A DNA stretch of 38,695 nucleotides from Streptosporangium pseudovulgare (GCF_014648055.1 NZ_BMQJ01000035.1:1-38695); one strand, 5' to 3'; shown: positions 1 to 8,676, numbered from the stretch's first letter. The notes: generated from the sequence alone by a model not told the origin. Made by a program: numbers and translations.

Positions 1-372
1 AGCATCGCAAGAGGTGCTGAACTGCTTGCGATCGGCGCGGCCAAGGCCCTGATGATCGCTGGGCTCACCGGCTATGAGCTGCAATTTCAGCATGAAAAAG
101 GCTCAGTGCTTGATTCCGAAGGTCTCCCAGCCGTCACGATCGAACTCGTCGACGTGCGTGTCGTTCCCATGAAGGAGATCGACGACGACTTCGCGCGCGC
201 CGAAGGACGCGGCTATTCGGACGTGGCACAGTGGCGGACAGCCCACGAAGAGTTCTTCCGAAGCGACGGCGTAAGCGAATTCCTGGGTCGCACCCCGGTC
301 ATCGATGACGACACTCTCGTCGTTGCCGAACGCTTCCGAGTGGTCGAGCCCGATGACCCGGATGGTGCGTGA
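1..372 (+). CDS. ASCH-domain protein, 5'-truncated by window edge
   Basis: The reading frame is open from base 1 to the TGA at 370-372 (123 visible residues), so the start lies outside the window. The visible part resembles the C-terminal two thirds of ASCH-domain proteins: a strand pair ending in VTIELVDVRVVPMKEI, then DDDFARAEGRG, WRTAHEEFF and a final strand VVAERFRVV. This order (beta strand, acidic helix, W-x-x-x-H-E-x-F-F) is typical of the family, which has a PUA-like fold and is thought to bind RNA or modified nucleotides; no specific role can be assigned. An internal ATG at 52 would drop conserved sequence and is unlikely to be the real start. Its codon use is slightly less G/C-biased than that of genes further right. 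Confidence 0.8.
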   Translation, partial: SIARGAELLAIGAAKALMIAGLTGYELQFQHEKGSVLDSEGLPAVTIELVDVRVVPMKEIDDDFARAEGRGYSDVAQWRTAHEEFFRSDGVSEFLGRTPVIDDDTLVVAERFRVVEPDDPDGA

Positions 373-521
373 CCCGCGTCCGACTCGATGAGAGCCGGGG
401 AGGACCAACCGGACAGGGCCGTGTGGGTGCTGAGAAGACCGCTGGTCGCGGCCGGTCGTTGATGGCTGCGGCCGGCACGCTTGCCTCGCGCGGCGGTTGA
501 TGTCGTCGTGGAGGGTACGGA

Positions 522-1076
522 ATGCCGTCGCTGGAGATGCGATACACAGATATGCCCGGCACTCAATGCGAGATCTTCGTTGCCGCGGCGACTCCGCTGG
601 TATGGGAGATCGCGATCGACATCGAAGCCCCGGCCCGTTGGAGTCGTGAACTACGTCGCACCGAATGGCTCGATGGTGTGGCGGCCCCCGCGGTGGGGGC
701 GCGCTTCGCCGGTTACAACCAGCATCCGGTGATTGGCGCCTGGCGCACCATTTCGCAGATCACCGAACTCGACCCGGAGCGGGCGTTCGCGTGGTGCGTC
801 CTCGACGCGGACGGCCGCTTCGGGGAGGCGATGCTGAGCTCGGTGGAACCAATGGCGACATGGCGCTTCACACTCACCCCCGAGGTGGGAGGCACCCTGC
901 TCCGGCAAACCGTGCGCATCGGCCCTGGCCGCTCAGGGCTGAGCGTCGCCATCGACCGGATGCCAGACAAAGAAGGCCATCTCGTGGCCCACCGCCTTGA
1001 TGAGCTACGCGAGGGCATGCACGCCACGCTGAACGGAATCAAGGCGGCCGCAGAACAGCGGCAACAGGCCGACTGA
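522..1076 (+). CDS. SRPBCC (polyketide cyclase/START-like) family protein
   Basis: This 184-residue protein has the length and pattern of SRPBCC ligand-binding proteins. An N-terminal strand (CEIFVAAATPLVWEIAIDI) is followed by a helix pair with W-S-R-E-L, a loop G-x-R-F-x-G-Y-N, central strands (WRTISQITELDPERAFAWCV) and a long C-terminal helix (HRLDELREGMHATLNGIKAAAEQ). Such proteins enclose a hydrophobic cavity; substrates differ widely and none can be inferred here. The ATG at 522 is preceded by GGAGGG at 510-515 with six bases between, which decides the start. The gene stands alone, about 150 bases after the ASCH gene, with no sign of coupling. Confidence 0.8.
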   Translation: MPSLEMRYTDMPGTQCEIFVAAATPLVWEIAIDIEAPARWSRELRRTEWLDGVAAPAVGARFAGYNQHPVIGAWRTISQITELDPERAFAWCVLDADGRFGEAMLSSVEPMATWRFTLTPEVGGTLLRQTVRIGPGRSGLSVAIDRMPDKEGHLVAHRLDELREGMHATLNGIKAAAEQRQQAD

Positions 1077-1293
1077 GCTGATTCCATTCTGTTTCCGCAG
1101 GTCGAAGAAGGTGTTTGGCCCAAGCCGCGTGTTCTTTGCTGGTAGGCGGTGAGGATCATCGCCCTCGATCGTCTGCCACGGAGCCCTCTGGCTGGGGAAG
1201 CTCATACACCACCTCCGTGGACGCAGCCGCGGGAGAGGCGGTCACCGGGCCGCAGAAGTGGAACCGGTGGATTTCCGCGACAATTCACTGAAA

Positions 1294-1303
1294 ACGCATG
1301 CGT
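1294..1303. promoter_or_regulatory. 10-bp palindrome upstream of the nuclease/ATPase operon
   Basis: The sequence ACGCATGCGT is a perfect palindrome about 60 bases before the first gene of the 1366-6501 operon, in a locally A-rich stretch within the 289-base gap 1077-1365. It could be an operator, for instance for the winged-helix-like protein of the same operon, but nothing else supports this and a 10-bp palindrome can arise by chance. No convincing -35/-10 pair was recognised in the gap. Confidence 0.25.
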
Positions 1304-1365
1304 AACCTTGTTCGCTCCCATAACCTCGGCAAGGTCGAAGCGTCCATATGTCAAAGGGAAACGGC

Positions 1366-2532
1366 ATGGCGCAGTCGTGGACCGAAGTGCCGATGCGGCA
1401 TGTCGTCCGGGTGCGCCGGGTGGATTCCGCGCCCGTGGAGGTGCCGGCGGACGCGCTTCCCGAAGGTCTTCCCGCCGTTCTCACCTGTTCCGCCGACCGG
1501 GAACGGGCCGGCCGTTTCGTCGGCGGGGCACGGACCACGAGCGAGATCGTCGGCGCCGTCCTCGACGAGCTGGAGCGGGCCGTCGTCACCCTCTTCCCGG
1601 CGTGGCCGCCCGGCGCCGAGGGCGTGAGCGGTGCGGGAGGCGCCGCGGTACTGGCCGTACGGGAGCTCGCCGGGCGGATGGCGTCCGGCAGGCGCGGTCT
1701 CGCCCCCTTCCTGGCCGATCTCGCCGCGCGCTCACTGACGAATGGAACGTTCCGAAATCCTCCCCGGACGCCCGCCGAAGTGCGCGCCGCCGGTCTGGCC
1801 CTGGCGTACGCCGTGAGCTTCGGGCGTCCGCGGACGGCGATCCTCGTCCGGGTCCCCGAGGGACTGTCCTCCGCCGGGGAGGAGAGGCTGCTGGAAGCCG
1901 GGGAATGGCTCATCCGGCATGGTGACCTGGGGATCTGGCTCACCGGAGCGGGCCCCGCGGCCCCGGGCCGGATTCCGGTGGTGACCGTGGGGCCGGGGCC
2001 GTCCCCGTCACGGAACACACCGCCGGCGCCGGCCGTACGGTCCACGCCGACCGTACGGTCCACGCCGACCGTGCCGACCGTGCCGGCCGCACGGCCCGCG
2101 CCTCCTCCGGGCCCCGGACGGTTCCGCGGTCCGGGGGAGACGCCCGTACGGCCCGCGCGACCGGCCGGATCCCCCGCCGAAGGGCGCCCGCACCCTGGCA
2201 GCCCGGTGGAGTCCGCGCTGGAGCGGGCGCTCGGCTCCTGCGCCTGGGCCGCGGGGCGGGCCTGGAACCAGACGTACCAGCCGAGCCCGCTGACCGGCCC
2301 CATCCGGGTGGACCTGCTGTGGCGGGCGGAGCGCTGCGTCGTCGAGCTGGACGGCCCGGAGCACCGCAGACCGGAGAACCGCGCCAGGGACCGGGCGCGG
2401 GACGCGCGGCTACGCGGCGACGGCTACGCGGTCCTGCGATTCGACAACGACCGCGTCATGAACGACCTGCCCTCCGTGCTCCGCGACCTGAAGAAGTTTC
2501 TCCAAGCCCGCCGTGGCCCGTCAGAAGGATGA
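1366..2532 (+). CDS. DUF559-like (PD-(D/E)XK-type) nuclease-domain protein
   Basis: A protein of about 388 residues. The last ~90 residues form a DUF559/Vsr-like nuclease domain: a helix (ALERALGSCAWAAGRAW), then IRVDLLW, the strand RCVVELDG ending in the acidic E-L-D-G motif, then H-R, repeated Arg/Asp pairs, GYAVLRFDNDRV and a closing helix. The aspartate in VDLLW and the glutamate/aspartate in VELDG are the expected metal ligands. The N-terminal ~210 residues are not recognised. A proline-rich linker containing exact 18-bp repeats joins the halves. I chose ATG 1366 because AAAGGGAA precedes it at good distance; ATG 1348 in the same frame is possible. The next gene starts four bases after this stop, so the genes are very likely co-transcribed. 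Likely role: DNA or RNA cleavage; the target is unknown. Confidence 0.7.
   Translation: MAQSWTEVPMRHVVRVRRVDSAPVEVPADALPEGLPAVLTCSADRERAGRFVGGARTTSEIVGAVLDELERAVVTLFPAWPPGAEGVSGAGGAAVLAVRELAGRMASGRRGLAPFLADLAARSLTNGTFRNPPRTPAEVRAAGLALAYAVSFGRPRTAILVRVPEGLSSAGEERLLEAGEWLIRHGDLGIWLTGAGPAAPGRIPVVTVGPGPSPSRNTPPAPAVRSTPTVRSTPTVPTVPAARPAPPPGPGRFRGPGETPVRPARPAGSPAEGRPHPGSPVESALERALGSCAWAAGRAWNQTYQPSPLTGPIRVDLLWRAERCVVELDGPEHRRPENRARDRARDARLRGDGYAVLRFDNDRVMNDLPSVLRDLKKFLQARRGPSEG
2035..2088 (+). repeat. 18-bp and 9-bp tandem repeats in nuclease linker
   Basis: Two exact 18-bp units (2035-2052 and 2053-2070, each beginning GTACGGTCCACG) are followed by two shorter 9-bp derivatives (2071-2088). They keep frame and encode a V-R-S-T-P-T repeat in the proline-rich linker between the unknown N-terminal part and the nuclease domain. 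Copy number may vary between strains without breaking the frame. Confidence 0.8.
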
Positions 2533-2536
2533 GGAC

Positions 2537-3235
2537 ATGCCCGAAACAGGATTCAAGCTTCCGGAAATGGCGGTTCTGGTGGTGCTGATGGCCGAGACGG
2601 ATGGAATCTCCAACCCCGAACTCAAGGAACGTTACGGCCTCAAACTCGACGGGGGATCACGCACGAAGCTGAACGGCCTCAAACTCGTCGAGAGTCGTAA
2701 GCAGGGTCGCGCCTTCGTCCACACCCTGACCGACGCCGGCTGGGCCCGGATGGCGGAGATGATCGAGACGGGCATCCCGGTGCCCAGCGGCTCGGCCGGG
2801 GCGATGAGCCGCGCCCTGCTGGCCGGGCTGCGCCGGTTCCTGTCGCGGACCGGGCAGCGACCGGCCGACTTCTTCCACCCCGGAAGCGACGCCGTCCCTG
2901 ATATGGCTCCCGACACGGCTCCGGGCACGGTGGAGGAGGCGGCGGCGTCCGCCGGACCTCCCCCCGCGGAGGCGGACGTCACCGAACGCATCCGCGCCGC
3001 CTACACCGAACTCGCCCCCCGGCCCGGTGCCAGGGTCGGCCTGGCGCGGCTGCGGCCGCTGCTCGGCGGGTTCACGCGGGACGAGGTGGACCGCGCGCTC
3101 AAGGGGATGATCCACCTGCCGGAGGTCAGCATCGTGCCGGAGAACAACCAGAAGACGCTCACCCCCGAGGACAGGGCCGCGGCGGTGGTCATCGGCGACC
3201 AGGACAAGCACCTCATCTCGATCGGGGCGCGATGA
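2537..3235 (+). CDS. Winged-helix-like protein of nuclease/ATPase operon, function unknown
   Basis: A 232-residue protein without an obvious named family. The first ~75 residues read as a winged-helix domain: helix (KLPEMAVLVVLMAET), turn with ISNPELKERYG, a recognition-type stretch (SRTKLNGLKLVES) and a beta wing (GRAFVHTLTDAGWARM). A variable Pro/Ala-rich linker (residues ~120-150) follows. The last ~80 residues form a second compact region (TERIRAAYTELAPRPGARVGLARLRPLLGG... DEVDRALKGM) also compatible with a small helical or winged domain. ATG 2537 was chosen because AGAAGGA lies eight bases upstream. The TGA overlaps the next gene's ATG (ATGA at 3232-3235), which indicates translational coupling. 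It may be a DNA-binding or adaptor subunit of the ATPase. Confidence 0.6.
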   Translation: MPETGFKLPEMAVLVVLMAETDGISNPELKERYGLKLDGGSRTKLNGLKLVESRKQGRAFVHTLTDAGWARMAEMIETGIPVPSGSAGAMSRALLAGLRRFLSRTGQRPADFFHPGSDAVPDMAPDTAPGTVEEAAASAGPPPAEADVTERIRAAYTELAPRPGARVGLARLRPLLGGFTRDEVDRALKGMIHLPEVSIVPENNQKTLTPEDRAAAVVIGDQDKHLISIGAR

Positions 3236-6200
3236 GCGGCCGGGAGCTGGAGGCGCTACAGACGCTCAGGTTCAACTGGGCCGAGGGGCCGGAGGACGTG
3301 TGGAGCCCCTCGTCCTTCCACGTCGAGGCCCTGAACCCGATGGTGGAGCGCCGCATCCTCGGCGGGATCGCCGACGTGGTCGGCGGCGGCGCCACCAGCC
3401 CGATCGGTCTGGTCCTGCAGGGGCAGCGCGGCACCGGCAAGACCCACCTGCTCGGCTGGGTCCGCGAGCGGATCCAGCGGGAGGGAGGCTACTTCTTCCT
3501 GGTCGGCCTGCTGGACGCGCGGACCTTCTGGGAGAGCACGCTGCTGTCCCTGCTGGACGGCCTCTCACGGAGCGGCAGCGAGGGGGAGAGCCAGCTCAAG
3601 GTCCTGCTGCGGCGGCTGGCCGAACTGGCCGACGTGCCGCGCTGGGTCCAGCGGGAGGTGATCGGGAACCGCGGGGTGACGCGCGGGAGCCTCGACGCCT
3701 TCGTCGAGGCGCTGCGCCGGTTCAACCCGCACGTCGGCAAGGACGCCAAGGACACCCTGCGCGCCCTTGTGCTGCGTGCGGGCGCCGACCACCGCGCGCA
3801 GGACATCGGCGAGGGGTTCCTGCAGGCGTTGCCCGAAGAGGAGCCGGGCGGACGGGCTGCCTGGGGCATCCGGCACCTCCCGAAGACGCCGCAGGAGATC
3901 GTCCGGGACCTCTCCCGCCTTCTCGCGCTGACCGGGCCGTCCGTCATCGCCGTCGACCAGATCGACGTCCTCGTCGCGCAGTCCGCGATCTCCAGTGACA
4001 GCGCAGCGGTGCACGACTGGCGTGACCTGATCGTGGCGGACCAGGTGGCGGGCGGTCTGATGGCGCTGCGCGAGGTCACCCGCAGGACCCTGACCGTCGT
4101 CTCCTGCCTGCCGCACACCTGGACCCTCATCGAGAAGTACGCCACCGACACCGCCCGCGACCGGTTCCGGCCGATGCCGGACCTCAAGCCGCTGCCCGAC
4201 GCCGACACCGCCCGCGCCCTGGTCGGGAAGCGGTTCGCCGCCCGGTTCGCCCAGCTCGGTTTCACCCCGCCCTACCCGACGTGGCCGGTGCGGCCGGCCG
4301 CCTTCGACGGCGCCGGAGAGTACACCCCCCGGCAGCTCCTGATCAGGATCGACGAGCACGTCACGGGATGCGTGGTCGACCAGGAGGTGCGGGAACTGGA
4401 CCGGCTCGACCGGGCCGAGACTCCGCATCCGGGGACCGTCCGGCGGCACCACGACTTCACCGGCATCGAAGCCCGGTTCGCCGAGCTCCGGCAGAAGGCC
4501 CACGTGACCGACGCCCTGGACGCCGAGGTCGAGGACGCGGCGATGCCCGCGCTGCTGGCGGCGGGGCTGTCGGCGTGGATCGACGGGCTCGGTGACGCCG
4601 GGCGCCGGTTCAGCGTCGATCCGCCGCCCAGCAAGCGGCCACCGCTGCACGCCCGTCTCCGGCTCACCCTGGACGAGGAGACCGAGGACGAGGCGCACTG
4701 GGCGTTCCGCGCCATCGCCGCTCCCCACCCGGTGGCCGCGCTGAGCCGCCTGCGCGCCGCCGCGGTGATGGCCGGGCTGACCGCGGAGGTCCCCCGGAGG
4801 CGGTTGTTCGTGCTGCGCGGGATCCCCTGGTCGAAGGGGCCCCGTACGGCCGCCGCCCTCGCCGAGTTCGAGCGGGCGGGCGGCAGGGTGCTGGACGTGG
4901 ACGACGAGGACCTCAAGGTCCTGGCCGCGCTGCGGGAGCTGTACGCGGAGAACCCGCCGGACCTGCGGGCCTGGCTCGCCGCGCGGCGACCGGCTCAGGA
5001 GGTCGGGCTGCTGGCCGAGACCCTGGGCGACGCCGGGACGGCGCACCCCGGACGCGTGGACCCCGAACCGGTGACCACCGGTTCCGTGGCCCCGGCACCC
5101 GTGACCACCGGGGCGGCCGAGGCCGCCGGGGCCGCCGGGGCCGCCGGGGCCACGGCCGTCACATCCGCGATCACCGAGACCCCGGTCACCGCCTCCGTGG
5201 CCGACGGACCCGTGGCCGGGCATGTGGCCACCGGGATCGGGGGCGGGCGTGTGGCCACCGGGATCGGGGGCGGCGCGCCGTACATCCCGCTCGGCGTCGC
5301 CGTCCTCGGCGGGCGGCCCGTCGGGATCGAGCTGGAGGCGCTCAGGAAGCACGCGGTGATCTTCGCCGGCTCCGGTTCGGGCAAGACCGTCCTCATCCGT
5401 CGTCTGGTCGAGGAGTGCGCGCTCCAGGGCGTCTCGGCGATCGTGCTCGACCCCAACAACGACCTGGCGCGGCTCGGGGACGGCTGGCCGGAGCCGCCGG
5501 AGCGGTGGGGCCCCGGGGACGCGGAGAAGGCGGCGGCGTACCTGGCCGCCACCGACGTCGTCATCTGGACGCCGGGCCGCGTCGCCGGACGGCCGCTCAG
5601 CTTCCAGCCCCTCCCCGACCTGGCGGGCGTCGCCGGGGACGCCGACGAGTTCGCCGCCGCGGTGGACGCGGCCGTCTCCTCCCTCGTGCCGCGCGCCAAG
5701 CTCGACTCCAAGACGAAAGGGGCACTGATCGGGCGGGCCGTCCTCCGGGAGGCCGTCGCGCACTACGGGCGCGCGGGCGGACAGGGCCTGCCGGGCCTCA
5801 TCGAGCTGCTGGCCGACCTGCCCGACGGGGTGAGCGGGCTCGGCGACGCCGGGCGCGTCGCCGCCGGGCTGGCCCAGACGCTGAAGGCCGCGATGGTCAA
5901 CGACCCGCTGTTCGCCGGCGCCGGGACCCCGGCCGATCCCGGTGTACTGCTCACCCCGCCGCCGGGCAGGCGGGCGCGCGTGTCAGTGATCAGCTTCGTC
6001 GGCCTGCAGTCGGACGAGCAGCGGCAGGGGTTCGTCAACCAGCTGCAGATGGCGCTGTTCGCCTGGATCAGGAAGCACCCGGCCGGTGACCGCCCGCTGG
6101 GCGGGTTGTTCGTGATGGACGAGGCCCAGACCTTCGCGCCGTCGGGCGCGATGACCCCCTGCACGCGGAGCACGCTGGTGCTGGCCGCCCAGGCGCGCAA

Positions 6201-6501
6201 GTACGGGCTCGGGCTGGTGTTCGCCACCCAGGCGCCCAAGGGGCTGCACAACCAGGTCCCGGGGAACGCGGCGACCCAGTTCTTCGGTCTGCTCAACGCC
6301 CCCGCCCAGATCGAGGCGGCCAAGGAGATGGCGCGGGCCAAGGGCGGGCAGGTCACCGACGTGTCCCGCCTGACGGCGGGTCAGTTCTACCTGGCTCCCG
6401 AGGGGAGCGCGTTCACCAGGACGCGGGTCCCGATGTGCCTGACCCACCATCCCAGAGCGCCCCTCACGGCGGAGGAGGTCGTCGCCAGGGCGAGCGGCTG
6501 A
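3232..6501 (+). CDS. Double P-loop ATPase with C-terminal HerA/FtsK-like domain
   Basis: A 1089-residue protein with two nucleotide-binding modules. The N-terminal one has Walker A GQRGTGKT at residues 64-71 and a Walker-B-like strand VIAVDQID near residue 240, as in AAA/STAND-type ATPases. After an alpha-helical middle and an Ala/Gly/Thr-rich linker (~600-690) comes a HerA/FtsK-like module: GSGSGKT at 713-719, LDPNND, Walker B FVMDEAQ around 960-966, and the sensor-like FATQAPKG. HerA-type ATPases form hexameric DNA pumps and often partner with nucleases in repair or phage-defence complexes. The gene is translationally coupled to the winged-helix-like gene and follows the nuclease gene. No membrane segments were seen. 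The exact function is unknown; a defence or DNA-processing role is inferred from domain company. Confidence 0.75.
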   Translation: MSGRELEALQTLRFNWAEGPEDVWSPSSFHVEALNPMVERRILGGIADVVGGGATSPIGLVLQGQRGTGKTHLLGWVRERIQREGGYFFLVGLLDARTFWESTLLSLLDGLSRSGSEGESQLKVLLRRLAELADVPRWVQREVIGNRGVTRGSLDAFVEALRRFNPHVGKDAKDTLRALVLRAGADHRAQDIGEGFLQALPEEEPGGRAAWGIRHLPKTPQEIVRDLSRLLALTGPSVIAVDQIDVLVAQSAISSDSAAVHDWRDLIVADQVAGGLMALREVTRRTLTVVSCLPHTWTLIEKYATDTARDRFRPMPDLKPLPDADTARALVGKRFAARFAQLGFTPPYPTWPVRPAAFDGAGEYTPRQLLIRIDEHVTGCVVDQEVRELDRLDRAETPHPGTVRRHHDFTGIEARFAELRQKAHVTDALDAEVEDAAMPALLAAGLSAWIDGLGDAGRRFSVDPPPSKRPPLHARLRLTLDEETEDEAHWAFRAIAAPHPVAALSRLRAAAVMAGLTAEVPRRRLFVLRGIPWSKGPRTAAALAEFERAGGRVLDVDDEDLKVLAALRELYAENPPDLRAWLAARRPAQEVGLLAETLGDAGTAHPGRVDPEPVTTGSVAPAPVTTGAAEAAGAAGAAGATAVTSAITETPVTASVADGPVAGHVATGIGGGRVATGIGGGAPYIPLGVAVLGGRPVGIELEALRKHAVIFAGSGSGKTVLIRRLVEECALQGVSAIVLDPNNDLARLGDGWPEPPERWGPGDAEKAAAYLAATDVVIWTPGRVAGRPLSFQPLPDLAGVAGDADEFAAAVDAAVSSLVPRAKLDSKTKGALIGRAVLREAVAHYGRAGGQGLPGLIELLADLPDGVSGLGDAGRVAAGLAQTLKAAMVNDPLFAGAGTPADPGVLLTPPPGRRARVSVISFVGLQSDEQRQGFVNQLQMALFAWIRKHPAGDRPLGGLFVMDEAQTFAPSGAMTPCTRSTLVLAAQARKYGLGLVFATQAPKGLHNQVPGNAATQFFGLLNAPAQIEAAKEMARAKGGQVTDVSRLTAGQFYLAPEGSAFTRTRVPMCLTHHPRAPLTAEEVVARASG
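5224..5273 (+). repeat. 27-bp direct repeat in ATPase linker
   Basis: A 23-bp unit starting GTGGCCACCGGG occurs at 5224-5246 and again at 5251-5273 (period 27), encoding V-A-T-G-I-G-G-G twice. Just upstream (about 5120-5148) a 9-bp GCC-GCC-GGG-like unit repeats three times. Both keep frame and lie in the linker before the HerA-like domain. Confidence 0.8.
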
Positions 6502-6574
6502 GAGCCGGTCCCTCGCCGAGGACGTGCGGGCTCGCCACCCGGACCACCGATCCGGGAGCCGCGGGCGGGCCGGC

Positions 6575-6781
6575 TCACTCGAAGTCGTCGGGGTTGAGTT
6601 CCTTCAGCCGCATGAAGTCGGCTTCGTTCATCTCCGTGTCACTGGCGGATCCGGTGCCGGACGCGGTCTCCGCGACCCGGCCCCCGGTCCGCCGCTCGTC
6701 CGTCTGCTCGCCTTCCTCCCGGGCGGCGTCCAGCAGGTGTTCGGTGTCGCTCTTCGGCTGGTTCTCGTCTGGAGTGCTCAT
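6575..6781 (-). CDS. Small acidic hypothetical protein (68 aa)
   Basis: A 68-residue, very acidic and probably disordered protein starting MSTPDENQPKSD and ending in a short conserved-looking helix (MNEADFMRLKELNPDDFE). No domain, signal peptide or membrane segment is visible. I chose the ATG at 6779-6781 because the frame further upstream reads like non-coding sequence (Arg/Gly/Pro-rich), although no good ribosome-binding site precedes it. It lies 65 bases downstream of the CDGSH/haemoglobin gene on the same strand and could share its transcript. It converges on the ATPase gene, separated by 73 bases in which no clear terminator was found. Confidence 0.5.
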   Translation of the reverse strand: MSTPDENQPKSDTEHLLDAAREEGEQTDERRTGGRVAETASGTGSASDTEMNEADFMRLKELNPDDFE

Positions 6782-6846
6782 GGCCTGGCCATACCCACGG
6801 CGTCCGGGCGGAACCGGGGTGACCTGGGGGTCGCGGGGACGGCGTC

Positions 6847-8676
6847 CTACTCGGCCATGCCGGTCTCGATCCACCGCTCGAAGGCGGTGATCCACTCCGC
6901 CGGCCACGCCCCGTCACACGGCATGGTCCCGCCGCGCAGCCGCTTCAGGATCTCCTCCGCGTGCGTCCGCACGTCCTCGCAGGACCACAGGTCGAACGCG
7001 AACCGCATGGCGTTGCGGTCCTGCGGCCGGAACAGGGACCTGATGTGGGCGCCGTAGGAGACCGCCTCGCCGTCGGCGGGCAGCGTCACCGGCTCCTTCT
7101 CCTCCGGTACGGCGAGGGCCGAGACGCGGGCTCCCGGGGTGGCGTCGCACACCCACCACCAGCGGGGCACCGGCATGTGCGCGGGCGGCTGGGCGTCGTG
7201 CTGGGAGTTCTCCAGCGCGATCCGCGACCCCCACTCCAGGTAGGCGACGAAGGCGGCGCGGAACTCGGCGTCCTGCGGCACCCCGGCCTGGTCCGCGGCC
7301 CGGCACATGAGCGCCACCCAGCGCGCCCGCTGCTCCTCGGTGAGGCACCTCCCCACGTGCTGGGAGATCATCCGCTCGTACCCGCCGTACCCCTCGCTGT
7401 AGGCGTGCGGGCCGCCGAAGACCTCGCCGAGCCATTTCGCGACCCTGATCGGGTGGTCGGGCGACATGCTCGCGAACAGCGGGCCGATCAGCGGGTCCTC
7501 GGGGACGAGTTTCCCGTAGAACAACCGGGTCATCCGGGTGAGCGCGGGCAGCCCCCCGGTCCACTCGAACAGCGTCACCTCGCCGTCGGGGTCCGGCACC
7601 GGGTTCCTGAACGAGGTGTTCCAGTGCATGCCGCTGCAGAACGGCTTGTTGAGGGAGTGCCCGCACCGGCACAGGCTGTAGTGCTCCGGCGAGGCGCCCT
7701 GGTTGCGCGGTACGGCGGCGCCGCCCTCGCCGGTCAGGCGGATGCCCCCGGTGACGCGGTACGGGCCGTCCTTGGACACTTCGACGGCCGGCTCCCTGAC
7801 CGGGTCGGCCACCTCGCGCGCCTCCCGGCCGTCGATCGCGAGGCCCAGCGCGCCCGACGGGCAGGCGCGCACCGCCGCGATGATCTCGTCCACCCGTCCG
7901 CCGCTGGGCGCGACGAAGGGTTCCCGGCCGAGCCGGAACACCGAGGCGAGCCGGTCGGTGCAGAAGCCCGAGTGGGCGCAGAGCCCCCGGTTGTCCAGCA
8001 CGGTCACGCCGACGCCGGGGTAGGAGTCCTCCCGGTCGGGCACCCGCTTGGGGTCCTTGGCGCCGGAGAAGCCGATCCGGGAGTGGCTCCCGTCGCACAG
8101 GGGCTTGGTCTCCGACGCGCCGCACCGGCACAGGGCGACCTGGGGGCATGTGGCGATCCTCTCTCCCAGCCAGGAGTAGAGGGTGACGTTGGCCGCGAGG
8201 TAGGGGCCGTCCTCCGCGACCTCGATCCCGCTCTCGACCCCGGCCATCAGGCGGCGCAGCTCCGCCAGGCGCTCGGCTCCGTCCCCGTCCCCGCCTCCGG
8301 CCGCCGGGAGGGAGAGCGCCTGGAGCGCGGCGGTCGCCTCCTGCAGCCCGGCGCTCGCCGTACCGGCGGCCCGCGCCCGCTCGGCCGTCGCCGCCACGGT
8401 GAGGGCCCACAGCCGCTCCGCGGGCGTGCCGCCGGCGCCCTCGCCCGCGCCGCCGTCACCGCCCACACCGCCGCCCACGTACACGCCGCCGCCCGCGCCG
8501 CCGTCAGCGCCCGGCCCGCCATCCCCGCCGGCGGCCCTCCGCAACGGGGCGATCACGCTGTCGCGCAGCCGCCGCGCGACGTCCTCGCCGAGATCCGGTC
8601 CCTCCCCGCTCCGGATGTCGTGTTCGAGGCGCGACGCCTCCCGCAGCAGCGCGCTCAGCCTGTCGTCCGTCATCAC
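6847..8676 (-). CDS. CDGSH / ferredoxin-like / truncated-haemoglobin fusion protein
   Basis: A 609-residue multidomain redox protein. In order: a helical N-terminus, a Gly-rich linker, a helical bundle, then a CDGSH-type 2Fe-2S domain (C-R-C...C-D-G-S-H, residues ~182-197), a divergent 4Fe-4S/mono-cluster segment (CAHSGFC and RACPSGA, ~225-275), a second CDGSH domain with the variant C-S-G-M-H (~333-350), and a group II truncated haemoglobin (~375-490; GYGGYERM and ISQHVGRCLTEEQR containing the likely proximal His). The C-terminus (DLWSCEDVRTHAEEIL, MPCDGAWPAEW, ERWIETGMA) recurs with such proteins in actinobacteria. All four cluster ligands are present in each CDGSH motif. A role in oxygen, nitric oxide or sulfide redox sensing or detoxification is inferred. 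The start is a double ATG with GAGG upstream. Confidence 0.85.
   Translation of the reverse strand: MMTDDRLSALLREASRLEHDIRSGEGPDLGEDVARRLRDSVIAPLRRAAGGDGGPGADGGAGGGVYVGGGVGGDGGAGEGAGGTPAERLWALTVAATAERARAAGTASAGLQEATAALQALSLPAAGGGDGDGAERLAELRRLMAGVESGIEVAEDGPYLAANVTLYSWLGERIATCPQVALCRCGASETKPLCDGSHSRIGFSGAKDPKRVPDREDSYPGVGVTVLDNRGLCAHSGFCTDRLASVFRLGREPFVAPSGGRVDEIIAAVRACPSGALGLAIDGREAREVADPVREPAVEVSKDGPYRVTGGIRLTGEGGAAVPRNQGASPEHYSLCRCGHSLNKPFCSGMHWNTSFRNPVPDPDGEVTLFEWTGGLPALTRMTRLFYGKLVPEDPLIGPLFASMSPDHPIRVAKWLGEVFGGPHAYSEGYGGYERMISQHVGRCLTEEQRARWVALMCRAADQAGVPQDAEFRAAFVAYLEWGSRIALENSQHDAQPPAHMPVPRWWWVCDATPGARVSALAVPEEKEPVTLPADGEAVSYGAHIRSLFRPQDRNAMRFAFDLWSCEDVRTHAEEILKRLRGGTMPCDGAWPAEWITAFERWIETGMAE

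Noticed and set aside
1149..1925. Plus-strand open frame overlapping the start of the nuclease gene
   Set aside because: Its translation is almost entirely Arg/Gly/Ala/Pro and conflicts with the frame carrying a recognisable nuclease domain.
3565..5763. Long open frame antisense to the double ATPase gene
   Set aside because: It is Arg/Gly/Pro-rich, has no recognisable domain and mirrors the codon bias of the strong plus-strand gene; a typical high-G+C shadow.
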